Source: Astrothelium macrocarpum
Lineage: Eukaryota; Ascomycota; Dothideomycetes; Trypetheliales; Trypetheliaceae
DNA: 25,643 nt
Assembly (NCBI GenBank): GCA_021030915.1
Contig: JAGEMR010000232.1
Span: 1-25,643, forward strand
Direction: 5' to 3'
Both the position numbers and the translations under genes were made by a program. Shown in pieces: positions 1 through 10,512 of this stretch. Within the stretch, counting starts at the first letter, position 1. Every line of letters starts with the position of its first letter. Below the pieces are notes generated by a model. That model did not search any database and was not told where the DNA came from. It saw nothing but the letters and a program-made list of their open reading frames with translations.

Positions 1-461
1 GCTGAAATTTAAATGAGATGAGTTGGTGGGTGGTGGCCCGTTAGGGGGGGTGGTTCGTTACTAGGTACGCCGCCTTAAAGCAGGATATGCCTTGGTAAAT
101 AGATCAGCACTACCCCTGTCCCATCGCGCGTTGCTCTGGCCAATGACGCACATCCAAAATCGACCCCAAAAGTTTGCCAGCAAGTCCTACCCGAAGTTGC
201 GCATTGAGAAAATCCTGAGCCCGGTGATGAGCTACATGGTCATCCTCCATTAATACCGTGATTCAATCGTCTTGTTAGGATCAACAGGTAATGGGTGGAT
301 AACATGCATGATAGCGCAACACATGAGCTCTCCTTTCGAATCTCAAACATCCTTGGTGCACCATAAGTTGGGGTGCACTAGTCGAAATAGGGCTAGCTTT
401 CCCGTGCCTCGACGATTGAAGATGCATCAACTTTTTGTCTCTTCATCCGCTGTACGCCAGT
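1..461. other. Intergenic / upstream of MRP49, no gene recognised
   Basis: I see no convincing coding region here. The only open frame of note (272-538, +) runs straight across the first exon of MRP49 in another frame and has no recognisable content. The stretch probably holds the MRP49 promoter and possibly the edge of a neighbour outside the window. Confidence 0.5.
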
Positions 462-1254
462 ATGGTGAGTGTGCTGCAGCGCATGCGAAAGCTAAGAACG
501 GTAAATCCCTCACAAATACCAATCCGATCCTTTGCTGACTAGCTATAGAAAGTCAGATCCCTCAGAGCACGTAGCCAATTTCTTTTGATAACTAATCCAC
601 ACATCAGCTTCTTGCAGTACGACTTGGTCCCGGCGCTGCAGTTTTACCAAAAGATATCAAACGAATACACTTGTCATTCGCACACAAAATCAATGATGGG
701 CATATGGGGCCCCGGTATGTACTCTTGGATGACTCATTTGTCATTCGTCGACGTTCGAAACTGGCACGGCGTGCGCTAACATAACGCTCTTCCATAGCAA
801 GTTTTGGCGCCAATGCCTTCCACGATTAAAATATCATAATCCTGCGGTATCTATGACCGTAGAGCGTACCATTGACCAATCAGCGTCAGCGAATTTGACA
901 ATTTTCTATGCGTCCGAACCTTCCTCAAATTCCCCTACTGCGTCGCCAGCGCCCACTTCTTCAACCACCTCAACCACTTCACCGTCCGATCACCAGCCTT
1001 TTGAGCGTACACATGCAATTAGAATGAAGCATAGGACAGACGCTCAGATCTTGGAAGAGTTTATGGAGGTGACTGGGGCTTTGGAAGTTCGGCCAACAGC
1101 TGAAGATGAGGCGATGATGCGAGATTTGGAAGAGCAGGAAGCTCGGAGCGAAAAAGATAGACAGTTGATGGCAAGCGTGATAAGGGAGCGAAAGGCAGAA
1201 GAAGCAAGATTGAAGCAGGCAAGAGGAGAAGTGGAGAGAATGAGGGTTGCGTGA
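462..1254 (+). CDS. MRP49: Mitochondrial large-subunit ribosomal protein mL61 (MRP49), three exons
   Basis: The product is a structural protein of the mitochondrial 54S ribosomal subunit with the L51/S25/CI-B8 (thioredoxin-like) domain. I join exons 462-500, 608-714 and 798-1254, which gives 603 nt and 200 aa in one frame. Intron 1 (501-607) starts GTAAAT and ends ATCAG; intron 2 (715-797) starts GTATGT, has GCTAAC near 773-778 and ends CATAG. The family core is clear across the joins: RLGPGAAVLP (about residues 18-27), KRIHLSFAHKINDGHMGPR (31-49) and KFWRQCLPRLKYHNPAV (50-66). After the domain come a Ser/Thr/Pro-rich linker and a charged, probably coiled-coil tail (about 118-200), making it longer than yeast Mrp49. 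The ATG at 853 opens the longest frame but lies inside the conserved domain, so it is not the start. It converges with GET2, 186 bp away. Exon 1 encodes only 13 residues and is the least certain part. Confidence 0.9.
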
Positions 1255-1440
1255 GGATACTATGTAGAATTGAGATTCCTCTTGACGACTTTTGAATCCA
1301 GAAGCGAGCCAATACAATGTAGTATCAATGGGTATTCATTGGAGCATCTAACGGCTACTTGGTGTATATATTTCTGCTAAAAAGCGCATGTCCAGGGACA
1401 TTCAATATAACAGTGAAGCTTGGGTATCTTTGGAGTCTAT

Positions 1441-2352
1441 CTACGGCGCAACCTCTCCCTTCCACCACGCTAAAGCGCCAAACACAAATACAATCATTAA
1501 GGCATCTGACATTACTGTTGTCCAGATAGTGCCGTATCGTGCCGCTATGGCTACGTAGCCCTTGAATGGCTCCGGGAGGACACTGCCAATCATGCCCAAG
1601 AAGCCATTTTCTTGAAGTCGTCCTTTTTCAACAAAATACCTTGTGCTCTGCAATATCAGTTCAGCAGTTGCAAAGATCCAGAAAAGCCGTGGTTTAGCTA
1701 CGTCGTTTTCTTGCTGATCCGGAGCCGATGTCCATCGAGAAAATTTGGAACCATCAAAGGCGCTTGAAATAGCAATATAGAGGGCGAGGGCGAGGGCAAA
1801 GAAAGCGTGGATGATCCGCCAAATGTATTCCTGGCTACTGGGCTGCGCCTGACTTTCGGGTCCTGATCCAGACATGATCTGCTGCATCATGCGCATCAAG
1901 GGATCATTTGCGTCAGGCTCATTTGAGGCGTCTGCGTTGTTCGAGTTGGCGCCTAGCATTTGCTGCATCAATCGCATCGTTGGGTCACTTGAATCTGCCA
2001 TATTCGACACTTGTGGCGTAGTTTCAGGTCTGACAGTAGGCTGTCCTTGATATGGTTTTGAAATGTCAACTTCATCGGGATCATCTATCACGGTTCCCTG
2101 TTGCGTGACATTTGCGGCGGCGGCAGCTAAAAGGAACAGTTAGTATCTTGCTAATGGGGTATGTAAGGGGTCATGCATTGAACCTTCGTCCATTTGCGCT
2201 ACTGTTCTTCCGCTTAAGCTCGCAATAGCTTGGAGCCGGTCTTTTCCACCAGAAGTGACCTTTTGCTGACGACGCTCTCGACGCAAACGCGCTTGGCGTT
2301 GAGTTGGCGACTCACCTGAAGCCGTAGTGTTGGCACCTGAAGAGTCGGCCAT
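1441..2352 (-). CDS. GET2: GET complex subunit GET2, ER receptor for tail-anchored proteins, two exons
   Basis: With Get1 this protein forms the ER membrane receptor that accepts tail-anchored proteins from the Get3 ATPase. Exon 1 is 2352-2184 and exon 2 is 2126-1441; the join keeps frame (855 nt, 284 aa). The intron (2127-2183, 57 nt) has a perfect TACTAAC branch site 11 nt before TTTTAG, but an unusual GTTCAA donor. The N terminus is cytosolic-type and carries the basic RLRRERRQQK segment (about residues 22-31), matching the Get3-binding RERR motif of yeast Get2, followed by the SGGKDRLQAIASLSGRT stretch typical of fungal homologues. A linker has two similar MRxMQQxM segments. The C-terminal third has about three hydrophobic segments (near IIHAFFALALALYIAIS, LFWIFATAELIL and ALMIVFVFGALAWW). 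I chose ATG 2352 because the frame upstream offers only a TTG. Identity is strong; the donor site deserves cDNA support. Confidence 0.88.
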
Positions 2353-3633
2353 GGTGTTGACGTTGCTGCGGCTGTCCAACGAGATTGGGTTCGAGATATC
2401 GTGTCAATTCACGGATTGTGTCGTCGTACTGTCAGCGGGCTTTTGCGGAATGGGCGAATCCAGTGCCTGAGCGTGGTAAATTTTGACCATCACAAGGAAG
2501 GATCTGGTTACCGACGTCATTGCTGCACCGGAGGCTAGAACATCCCAAACAACGGAGGTCAGCTATTTAAGGTACCTGACTGGTGTTTACATTGCAGTAG
2601 GTCACTTGCCCTCCTTGACCATGTACTTTGGATACGACAATTGTCTGCCTCTGGTCTTGGCAATCAACACTCTCTCAACAGACTGATTCGGTTTATAGAT
2701 AACAATGCTTTTTATTCTATTGGTCTTTCTTAAAAAAAGGTCACAGACGTCACCAGAATATAAAGAGCTAAACACCTATCGGGGAGCTCTTTAGTAGAAT
2801 TTCGGGCTGTTGAAAACAATGTTGTATTCACTAACTGACAGTAGCCACTGACTTGCTTTGAAAAATGTTGAGAGGCCCCATAGTGTATATTTGGTGAACT
2901 ACTTTTGTTACCGCCTGTGATACTTCCTACTGTGCTCTACCTCCGATGTGGCATGTCAAAGACCCAGGTTAACAATCGGATCGGTAACCAAAAGGGTCAT
3001 GACCCCCTATCCTGTTATATTAGTAGCTGATTTGGGGAGGCCCCGATACACTCTGAATGATGAGAGACGCGAAGAAACTTATCAAGGATATTATGAGAAG
3101 TTCTGCTATTCATTACTGTCAAAGGTCTTGTTAAAGTCTGTATAACTAATCATGGCGATTGCTGTCCGCGAAGTTGCCTTTTCCTTCGTTTTTCACCGAA
3201 AGAAAACACATCCAAATTGGATCTTTAAAACATGTATAATGAATGATGTCGATGGATCATGGATATTGGACCCTATTGCCCCCTGCAAAAGAAAAAAAAT
3301 CAAGCATGGCGAGAAATATAATCTATTCCCAATAATCCAGGCAAGATCCGAACGAAAATGAAAGGCGTGGCCCTTAAATTTTTTTTAGCCAATCATCAGC
3401 AAATTGGATTGTTCAAAGGTGTACTCGGAATCTGGCTAACGTATATATGGCCAGTCATCTTTCTTAGTAACGTATGCATTGGTGTCCTTCAATTTCATCA
3501 CTACTGACCATTCTAATAAGGGGAGTAAGAGCAAGAAACAAATGAATACCACAATAAGGCTATAATCGTTGCAAATTTGAGACTTTCCGAATTAGTCCTT
3601 CCTGAAACCCGTGGAGTTTCTTGCATTGAGCAA
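2353..3633. other. 1.28-kb intergenic region, no gene recognised
   Basis: This lies between the start of GET2 and the stop of the beta-propeller gene. The GET2 promoter should be next to 2353 and the 3' region of the propeller gene next to 3633. Short open frames (2483-2686, 2948-3145 and 3152-3361, all +) have no ATG in good context, no motif and no splice partners that I could find. It contains A/T runs (for example 3376-3386). I see nothing else in it. Confidence 0.5.
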
Positions 3634-4929
3634 CTAGCTCAAATTACCACCTTTGACAATTGTTCTCGATAATTTCAAAGTCCAGACACGGGAATGAGCC
3701 AATACCACCAACGTATCTCCGGCCAAGGCAAAATTTGCAACTGCTAAACCAAGGCCTGTGGCCACTGTCTCACCAGCGAGCAACTGCGCTGTATTGAATA
3801 CACCCAGAAGGGCTCCATCAGGAGCACGTACATAGATGCCATCGCCTTCAGCAGTCCAAACACGTCCGCTATCATCGAGATGTAGACCGTCTGCAGCCCC
3901 AGTACGTGCGAGACTGAATGGGGCTTTGTTGATTGGTTTTGGGGGAGATGAAGGAGAAATTGTGGAAGGTACAAGATCGTACACGGATATTGCAGGTGAA
4001 CCCCAGAAGGTGGCGTTAGGCAGCAAAGATTGAATCAATGATTGCGTAGAGTCTCCCACGTAGCTATAAGAAAGTGAGCAGGTAACATTAAAACGAGATA
4101 TCGATGAAATGTTAGGAAAAACATCAACATACAGCTTTGTGCCCTCAGAATTGACACGCACACCGTTAGGAAACTGAACATCAGTTTGCGAAATCACAGG
4201 CTGGAGGGTACCTCTTTGGGGGTCAAACCGCCATACTGCAGCTGGAACCTGTGACACGGCACCGCCAAGTAGTGTTGCGTATTTGCCTAAGGCCGTGAAA
4301 AATGAATAAGCATATCCATCACGTTCTACCCAAGTGATGTCGTCTACGAAGCCAAGCTGTAATCCAAAGTATGAATTGACCACCGTCTTCCACGACTTAG
4401 CTTCAGGATCGACAGCAACAAAACCAGCACCAGTACCGAACTTAGTAAAGTACGCCGTTTTATTGAAATAATAGCCCCCGTTTACCCCGGCAAGAGGAGG
4501 ATTAAATAGTGGGGTCGTTACCTTTTTCTCATTCAAATCAAGTATTGACACGAAGGATAGGTTGCCATAGACCGATGGATTGCTTGTGAACCAGACCTCA
4601 TTCCGATCCCATGCCCAAACACCTGCTTCGAATGCAAAGTTTTCCTTGGGTCGCGATACAATGAGCTCAAATTGCGGCGAAAGACCCAATAGAGAGTCGA
4701 ATTCTGAAGAGTAGGAAATAAAAGAGGCATTCGCGGCAGATTCTAGGGAGGATTCCAATGACGTATTTGATGTACGTGTGCTCGTCCAGGGAAGGGACAA
4801 ATTGCTTGTAAAATCAGCCGGGAGCAGGTATGTGTCTTGCCGAGCAATTGGGACAATGGAATTTAATGTAGCGCATGCAAAATCTCCAAGAACGAGGGCT
4901 GGGAAAAAACATCTAGTGAGTACTGTCAT
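3634..4929 (-). CDS. Secreted SMP-30/gluconolactonase-like six-bladed beta-propeller
   Basis: This is a 431-aa, intronless gene for a predicted extracellular lactonase or calcium-dependent esterase-like protein. Residues 1 to about 20 (basic start, hydrophobic core, ending near DFACA) look like a signal peptide. The mature part carries many N-glycosylation sequons (NLS, NTS, NAS, NKT, NIS, NVT, NAT). Family landmarks appear in order: a metal-binding Glu in FEAGVWAWD (E101), a PNG motif in FPNGVRVNSEGTKLYVD (N245, with D259 in the place of the usual ADS), and ADGLHLDDSGRVWTA (D337). These correspond to the Glu/Asn/Asp metal ligands of SMP-30. Ser/Thr/Pro-rich insertions (about 310-325) separate late blades. 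The substrate cannot be read from the sequence; fungal relatives are mostly annotated only as SMP-30/gluconolactonase/LRE-like. It is divergent from the DUF726 gene across about 0.9 kb. The start at 4929 is favoured because it gives the signal peptide. Confidence 0.82.
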   Translation of the reverse strand: MTVLTRCFFPALVLGDFACATLNSIVPIARQDTYLLPADFTSNLSLPWTSTRTSNTSLESSLESAANASFISYSSEFDSLLGLSPQFELIVSRPKENFAFEAGVWAWDRNEVWFTSNPSVYGNLSFVSILDLNEKKVTTPLFNPPLAGVNGGYYFNKTAYFTKFGTGAGFVAVDPEAKSWKTVVNSYFGLQLGFVDDITWVERDGYAYSFFTALGKYATLLGGAVSQVPAAVWRFDPQRGTLQPVISQTDVQFPNGVRVNSEGTKLYVDVFPNISSISRFNVTCSLSYSYVGDSTQSLIQSLLPNATFWGSPAISVYDLVPSTISPSSPPKPINKAPFSLARTGAADGLHLDDSGRVWTAEGDGIYVRAPDGALLGVFNTAQLLAGETVATGLGLAVANFALAGDTLVVLAHSRVWTLKLSRTIVKGGNLS

Positions 4930-5832
4930 TTTCTCTCTTTTTCAAGGCTATGAGAAAGTAGTTGAGGAGAATCTACCTTGCTATAATCTATTATGTTCGG
5001 TAGAGCTCTCCGCACGTACAACTCTGATTTCCGGTGAGACGACCATGGTGGAGAGGCACCTAAGATCTCCGCAGAGCCTTGGGAACCCTCGTTGATGCAG
5101 CAGGACTAATTCATCAGATAAAACACGTGCAAGAAACTAGGAAGAACTGGTTCACCAACAGCGCACTAGCCAGCAATACTGGACTTGAGGTGGAGGATGT
5201 AAGTGGACTTGTATCAAGACGGAGACGATTTCGAGAATGTGGAAGCTTTGTCTGCTCTGCTTGACGTTCGGCCCAATGACCGACCTTTATCATTACCGTA
5301 TTTAGATTTGGCAGCTCACACACGTATGTGGGTCTTATTTGAGGGTAGCTGTTGCACTGTATAGGGTATACAGGTTATGTGTAGCGGATTGAGGGCCAAA
5401 ATCTTGTGTAGTGTTCCCGACTGTAGTATCCTACGCGAACTTTGCCGCTACCAGGATGGCCGTAATTGTTAGGAGTCGAGAACAAAATTTTCGCCTCGTA
5501 AATGATGAAAAGAAATTTTTGATTTGATTTCCTGTCTTAAGCGGCCCTGACCGTGCCCAAGGCAGAAGAAGACAAGGATGACACATCTTTGAGGAAAGAA
5601 GGAATGATGTCATGGCTATCTGGGAGCTGAAAGTTCCAGTCGGGTCCAACACATCCAACGGTATCTTAGGTACTTACCTACTTGCACTTTCGTACCTACT
5701 TGACTTCACTCTCTACGACCGGTCCCTGATATATACCCATTTTCTAGATGTATAGGGTTTAGCTCAAGAATTCGTGCACCACTGTCCTTCTCTTGTACCC
5801 TCTCCCAACTGTGAGCAAAAGACACTTTCAAG
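4930..5832. other. Divergent promoter region between the propeller gene and the DUF726 gene
   Basis: The region separates two genes that point away from each other, so it should hold both promoters. I see no convincing gene; the frames at 5079-5264 (+) and 5431-5658 (-) show no motif. A TATA-like GATATATA lies at 5728-5735, about 100 bp before the ATG at 5833. The 10-mer TACCTACTTG occurs twice (5675-5684 and 5693-5702) just upstream of it. Confidence 0.5.
5728..5735 (+). promoter_or_regulatory. TATA-like element upstream of the DUF726 gene
   Basis: GATATATA lies about 98 bp before the chosen ATG (5833), followed by a pyrimidine-rich stretch (about 5775-5815) before the start codon. Its position suits a fungal core promoter, but there is no expression evidence and A/T motifs of this kind occur by chance. 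Confidence 0.3.
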
Positions 5833-8025
5833 ATGTTCTCCAAAGTTCCTTGGTCCCACGCCAAAGACAAAGAGAATGAGGATCAAAGCAGTGCACAGGA
5901 GGAATCATTGGCCACTATACTCGAATCTGAAGAGAGGTCTGAGCTTACACTACTCGTCGCCAAAGCCACTGAGACGATGCGAAAAAACCTTCTCGACACG
6001 TTTGATCCTAAGCAGACTAATAACTCCAGACCCGATCCAGACAGTTCTGAAAGCAAGGTGGAAGATGCATTTGAGACTACTGATCCTGCAAGCGCCGATG
6101 TTGAGGAACACGATATACGACGGAAAGAAGAAGCGGCACGCGAGAAGGAAGTTGCGACAGCATCTGTTCAAAGTCTCAAGAAAGCTGCAATAAACTATTT
6201 TGACGACTGGAGGGATAGTGTTCTTCAACGAATAGGCGAGGTGGTTAACTCTCGCGAACAGGTGAAGGAACAAGCAAAAGACGCACATCAAAAGGAGGAA
6301 ACGCCGAAACTGCCGCCCCGAAGGGCTGTCCCTAGTCAGTATGATGAAGCGCTCCAGAGGGCTCTACTCGCCTTATATCCACCGATCGAGACGTCATTAC
6401 AAAGTCTCGAGAAGAAGAAGAGGGCGCTTATACTGCATAGTTTACTATTATTACTGCTAAGCCTGGAACACTACGCCTCACATTCAAGAATATTACTGTT
6501 ACATTTGGTCAGCAGCCTGGGACTTACTATCAACTTCTTAGCGGAGGATGAGAGCAAAGTGGCCAAAGGACTTTTAGCAGCAGCTGACAAAATGTCGGCA
6601 GACGAAGAGACAAAGAAAAAACAAGAGGAGAATGTTGTTTCAAGAAAATGGAAAGTGGGCCTTGCTTCAGTTGCCGGCGCTGCTGTGATTGGCATCACTG
6701 GTGGTCTTGCCGCCCCATTCCTTGCAGCCGGACTAGGGACGGTTATGGGAGGCCTCGGTCTTGGAGCAACGGCTGCAGCTGGATATTTAGGGACCATGGC
6801 AAGCAGTGCAGTCTTAGTTGGAGGACTATTTGGAGCATACGGCGGCCGTATGACTGGACAAATGATGGACAAATATGCGAAAGAGGTTGAGGATTTTAGT
6901 TTTGTGCCCGTACGCGAGCATCACAAGCCGCGAAAGATTGAAAAGGAGTATCGGCGACTGCGTGTGGCCATTGGCATCAGTGGCTGGCTGACGGATCAAA
7001 GTGAGGTTGTTGAGCCGTGGAGAGTAATTGGACGTGGTGAAGAAGCTTTTGCTCTACGATATGAACTTGAGGCACTCCTCAATCTTGGAAATGCCATGAG
7101 CACAATGGCAAGAAGTGCTGCTTGGGGTCTTGCATCAAGAGAAGTCATCAAACATACAGTCTTTGGTGCCTTATCTGCAGGTCTATGGCCTTTGGGTCTA
7201 CTCAAAGTATCTCGTGTCCTTGACAACCCTTTTAGTGTAGCAAAAGCAAGAGCTGACAAAGCTGGAGAAGTTCTTGCAGATGCTTTGATAAATAAGGCAC
7301 AGGGTGAGAGGCCGGTGACCTTGGTTGGATATTCTCTGGGAGCTCGCGTCACTTATACGTGCTTGAATACCATGGCTGAGCGAAAAGCCTTTGGTCTAAT
7401 CGAATCAGTGGTCTTGATTGGTGCTCCTGCACCGGCTACTACTTTGGACTGGAGAAAAATGCGGAGCATCGTGTCCGGTCGAGTCATTAATGTTTACAAT
7501 CCTAACGACTACATTCTGGGCTTTCTCTACCGGAGCAGTAGCATTCAATATGGTGTGGCCGGATTGCAAGAGATTAAAGGCGTCAAAGGAGTTGAAAACG
7601 TTAATGTCGGTGACAAAGTCAGCGGCCATACCAGATATAGATTTGTTTCTGGAAGTATTCTCAAGGGCATTGGTTTTGAAGATCTTGAACTAGATGAAGT
7701 AGCAAAAGAAGAACGTGAAGCCGAGGAAGACCAGAAGCAAGAAGACGAAGAAAGAGAGTACGCCGAAAAGAAGAGCAACTCAACTGAGGACGAACAGGCC
7801 AAGGACATGGAGAAACAGATTGACGAGAAAACGAAGCAAAGCATGATGAGTTGGACCACGGAAAAGTTACGTGAGGGTGGTACGACAGCCTCGGATGCCT
7901 TTTCAAGAGCGCGATCGCAGGTTCTCCGGTATGGTCGCTCGGAAAGTACCAAATCGGGACCCAATTCGGCAACGAAATCTCCAAACACTATTCCTGCAAA
8001 CCAACACGATAGTGCAAATTCTTGA
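5833..8025 (+). CDS. DUF726 / TMCO4-Mil1-like membrane protein with alpha/beta-hydrolase-type GYSLG motif
   Basis: This is a 730-aa intronless gene. The N-terminal 150 residues are charged and low in complexity. A leucine-rich helix follows (LHSLLLLLLSLEHYA, around 200-215), then a long Gly/Ala-rich hydrophobic block at about 274-346 that could span or insert into a membrane two or three times. The catalytic-looking part has IGISGWLTDQSEVVEPWRV, typical of DUF726, and VTLVGYSLGARVTY with G499-Y-S501-L-G503, the nucleophile elbow of lipase-like hydrolases. VVLIGAPAP and VINVYNPNDYILG follow; the last contains a candidate acidic residue, and a GHTRYR segment near 615 could supply the histidine. 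The C-terminal 110 residues are a Glu/Lys-rich probable coiled coil. Relatives are human TMCO4 and yeast Mil1 (YFL034W), linked to Golgi/AP-1 trafficking; an enzyme activity is not established for them as far as I know. It ends convergently with the sugar transporter. Confidence 0.85.
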   Translation: MFSKVPWSHAKDKENEDQSSAQEESLATILESEERSELTLLVAKATETMRKNLLDTFDPKQTNNSRPDPDSSESKVEDAFETTDPASADVEEHDIRRKEEAAREKEVATASVQSLKKAAINYFDDWRDSVLQRIGEVVNSREQVKEQAKDAHQKEETPKLPPRRAVPSQYDEALQRALLALYPPIETSLQSLEKKKRALILHSLLLLLLSLEHYASHSRILLLHLVSSLGLTINFLAEDESKVAKGLLAAADKMSADEETKKKQEENVVSRKWKVGLASVAGAAVIGITGGLAAPFLAAGLGTVMGGLGLGATAAAGYLGTMASSAVLVGGLFGAYGGRMTGQMMDKYAKEVEDFSFVPVREHHKPRKIEKEYRRLRVAIGISGWLTDQSEVVEPWRVIGRGEEAFALRYELEALLNLGNAMSTMARSAAWGLASREVIKHTVFGALSAGLWPLGLLKVSRVLDNPFSVAKARADKAGEVLADALINKAQGERPVTLVGYSLGARVTYTCLNTMAERKAFGLIESVVLIGAPAPATTLDWRKMRSIVSGRVINVYNPNDYILGFLYRSSSIQYGVAGLQEIKGVKGVENVNVGDKVSGHTRYRFVSGSILKGIGFEDLELDEVAKEEREAEEDQKQEDEEREYAEKKSNSTEDEQAKDMEKQIDEKTKQSMMSWTTEKLREGGTTASDAFSRARSQVLRYGRSESTKSGPNSATKSPNTIPANQHDSANS

Positions 8026-8850
8026 TCATGAGCAGATTTGCACAGAGTGTCATCCTTTGCTATGCTACGTCATCTATGAACAGCAGCGAATGGTCTGATT
8101 TGACTGGTTTGTAGTATGACTACTCTTCAACTAGGAACATGAAGGAGACGATGGTACCACATGAAACACGCGTGCTTAAGGCTTTCTTGATTTTGGCCTT
8201 TTACGTGTTTGTCACAGAAGATGGGAATCCTAAAGAACTCTTATTCGTAATCTCCCGCTCAAGCTGTGGGAAACAAGAAAACTGATTGATTGTGTGTTCT
8301 TCTTACGTCGGCTGGATTGATATTAATCGGGATCATCAGGTCGATTCATCAGGCAAAAGACGCAAATGAAACTGATGCAAGAATGACCGCCAAGGTGGTC
8401 GTTCGGCCATCTTGCCTCATTCTTCATGAGTGATTTTTTTGAATGGAAAATTTACCGATTCGATCTTCCTCTCATCTCGACTCGCCTCTACCTAATCCAG
8501 TTGTACTGGCTAAATCTCCAAAGGTCATTGTTCTTTCGCTGCTCTATTTTGGCTCAATAATCTTTACAACATGAGCGCGTGTGTACGTCGAGTCAGAACC
8601 GTAGGATTTCTCGCGTACTGACTCCATCCTCAAAGGTACTCTGCCGACCGGGGGCATTTTACTTGTGAATGACATCCGAATCAAGAATCCACTTTCAAGA
8701 ATGGCTGCAAATTTAACAGCTAACGAGTCAGACTGCGTACATTTTGTATGACGATTCCCATATCTTGATATGCTAAGAACAAGTCCATTGAGCGATTTTC
8801 AAAGACTAAGTGTTTTTTAAATTAGTAAAAGGAGGCCAATCAAAGTTTAG
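8026..8850. other. Intergenic region between convergent genes, no gene recognised
   Basis: About 0.8 kb lies between the ends of two convergent genes. I see no open frame of note beyond shadows of the neighbours, no repeat and no RNA gene. It should contain both 3' UTRs. Confidence 0.5.
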
Positions 8851-10512
8851 TCACGAATCCCTATGCTCAGATACTGTAGTGGATTGCTTCTCCATGTCGG
8901 GGAGCGTCGTCTCTTCCAAAACCGTCTGTTTTGGTAACTGCCTCTCAATCTTGACTGGATCAAAGACGTTGCGGCTTTTCCTGAAAATTTCGTCGATCTG
9001 CTCCAAGTGTCTCCCATTTGTCTCGGGAAAAAAGAAATAGAATGCAGGCAAGAACCCACAAAGATTGATGCAAGCCCATACAATGAAATAGCGGTACTGG
9101 ATGTTTGCAAATCCAAGAGGCGAGATTTCAGCGACAAGGAAATTATTGAGCCAGAGACTTGTGAGAGATATAGCAGTAATAGGGACACGAGCATTCAGAG
9201 GAGCGATTTCAGACCCGTAGAGGAAGGTAATGCCTGAAGTCTAGTCGTTAACGATACTTCGCCAGAGGTTGACTGCAGTAGAAGGATTCGTCTTACTTAC
9301 CAAGGGCGCCGATTGGAAAGCAGCCGAAGAAAATATAAATGAAGGCTATTGCAGCTTCCAAAGCGGAATCGTTCTGGGTTTGTGAGACCAGCCCTGCGAC
9401 AACAGCCATGGAGAATCCCATGCCTGCTGCACCAAACATGAGGAGCTTGCGTCTTCCTACACGGTCAACCGTGAAGACGCCAATTGGCGAACATAATGTC
9501 TGGAATGTGAACAGACATGCCGCTACGATTCGGGAATCGGTGGTATTAAGATTCAAGTAGTTGCTCAATATAAGTGTCATATAAGGAGCAAGTGCGTTAA
9601 TGCCGCAGAGTTGCTGGAAGCTGCCGGCAACAACAGCTAAAACGGTTCGGTGAAAGAGTCTTTGCTCACCGTTCTGCAACAAATCTCGAAAACGTCCTCG
9701 AGCCAGCAATTCAACTGCGCCTTCCATCTCTGCAATCTCAAGGGTTAGTCGCTCACTATCAATTGGTAGATCTCTTAGCGCAGAGACAACGTCTCTGGCT
9801 TCATTTTTCTTTCCATGTCTCAGTAACCAACGGGGACTTTCTGGCCACCATGGCGCACTGATGGCTAAACTACCAACCATGAGTCCTTGTAACGCGAGTG
9901 GAAAGCGCCATGATACGCTGTTGTCTTCTACGAATGAAAGGCCCAAGACGAGCCACCCACTGGTGCATATTCCTAAGCTGATGAATAGGCTTTCGAGGAT
10001 GACAACTGCACCTCGGTGTTGCCGCTCAGCCGTTTCCGATTGCCAAGTGGGTGCTGTAGCAGCAACAGCACCCAGACCCAGCCCCATGATTATTCGTCCT
10101 ACGATAAGTTGCGCAAGTGAAAAGGATGAGGCCTGAATGATGATTCCAACAACACTAATGGCCGCACCAACGGTCATTGTTCGTATTCGGCCAAGCCGAT
10201 CGCCAATCCAGATACAAGAGAAGGATCCGAAGAGCGCACCAAGGTTGTACGTGGCAACAACAGTACCTTGGAGAATGGAGGCATCTGTGGTATTGCCTGC
10301 GATTGATGGGAACGTCTCTGTCCATGATTCTAGCTGCAATAATTGCCCAGCAGCTGCGTTGAAATAGCCGAAACTGGGTTCGCAAATTATTGATTAAACG
10401 AGATTAAGATTGAATAGAGGCAACGATACCTTACAAAAGCTGGAAGGATGACGGCCCAGATTAGAGCAGCGTTGAGAGCTCCGCCGCGTAGACCAAAATA
10501 CGGTTTGGCCAT
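8851..10512 (-). CDS. MFS sugar transporter (sugar porter family), three exons
   Basis: This is a plasma-membrane-type 12-helix proton/sugar symporter or facilitator. Exons are 10512-10430, 10373-9301 and 9233-8851 (1539 nt, 512 aa). Intron 1 (10374-10429) has donor GTATCG and acceptor CCCAG; intron 2 (9234-9300) has donor GTAAGT and acceptor TTCAG. The joins restore VSFGYFNAAAGQ and IGALGITFLYGSE, as expected for the family. Sugar-porter signatures in order are GDRLGR in the loop between helices 2 and 3 (about residues 85-90), a GRxxxGxGxG segment, PESPRWLL (about 205-212), QQLCGINA at helix 7, DRVGRRKLL, and FFPETNGRHLEQIDEIF near the C terminus (PETNGR instead of the usual PETKGR). Substrate cannot be assigned; quinate, hexose or pentose transport are all possible. 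It diverges from the AAA ATPase gene over a 2.1-kb region. Confidence 0.9.

Noticed and set aside
604..813. Minus-strand open frame of 69 codons
   Set aside because: It is antisense to MRP49 exon 2 and intron 2 and has no independent support.
813..839. A short upstream ORF before the ATG at 853
   Set aside because: This stretch is coding sequence of MRP49 exon 3 in another frame, and the ATG at 853 is not the start.
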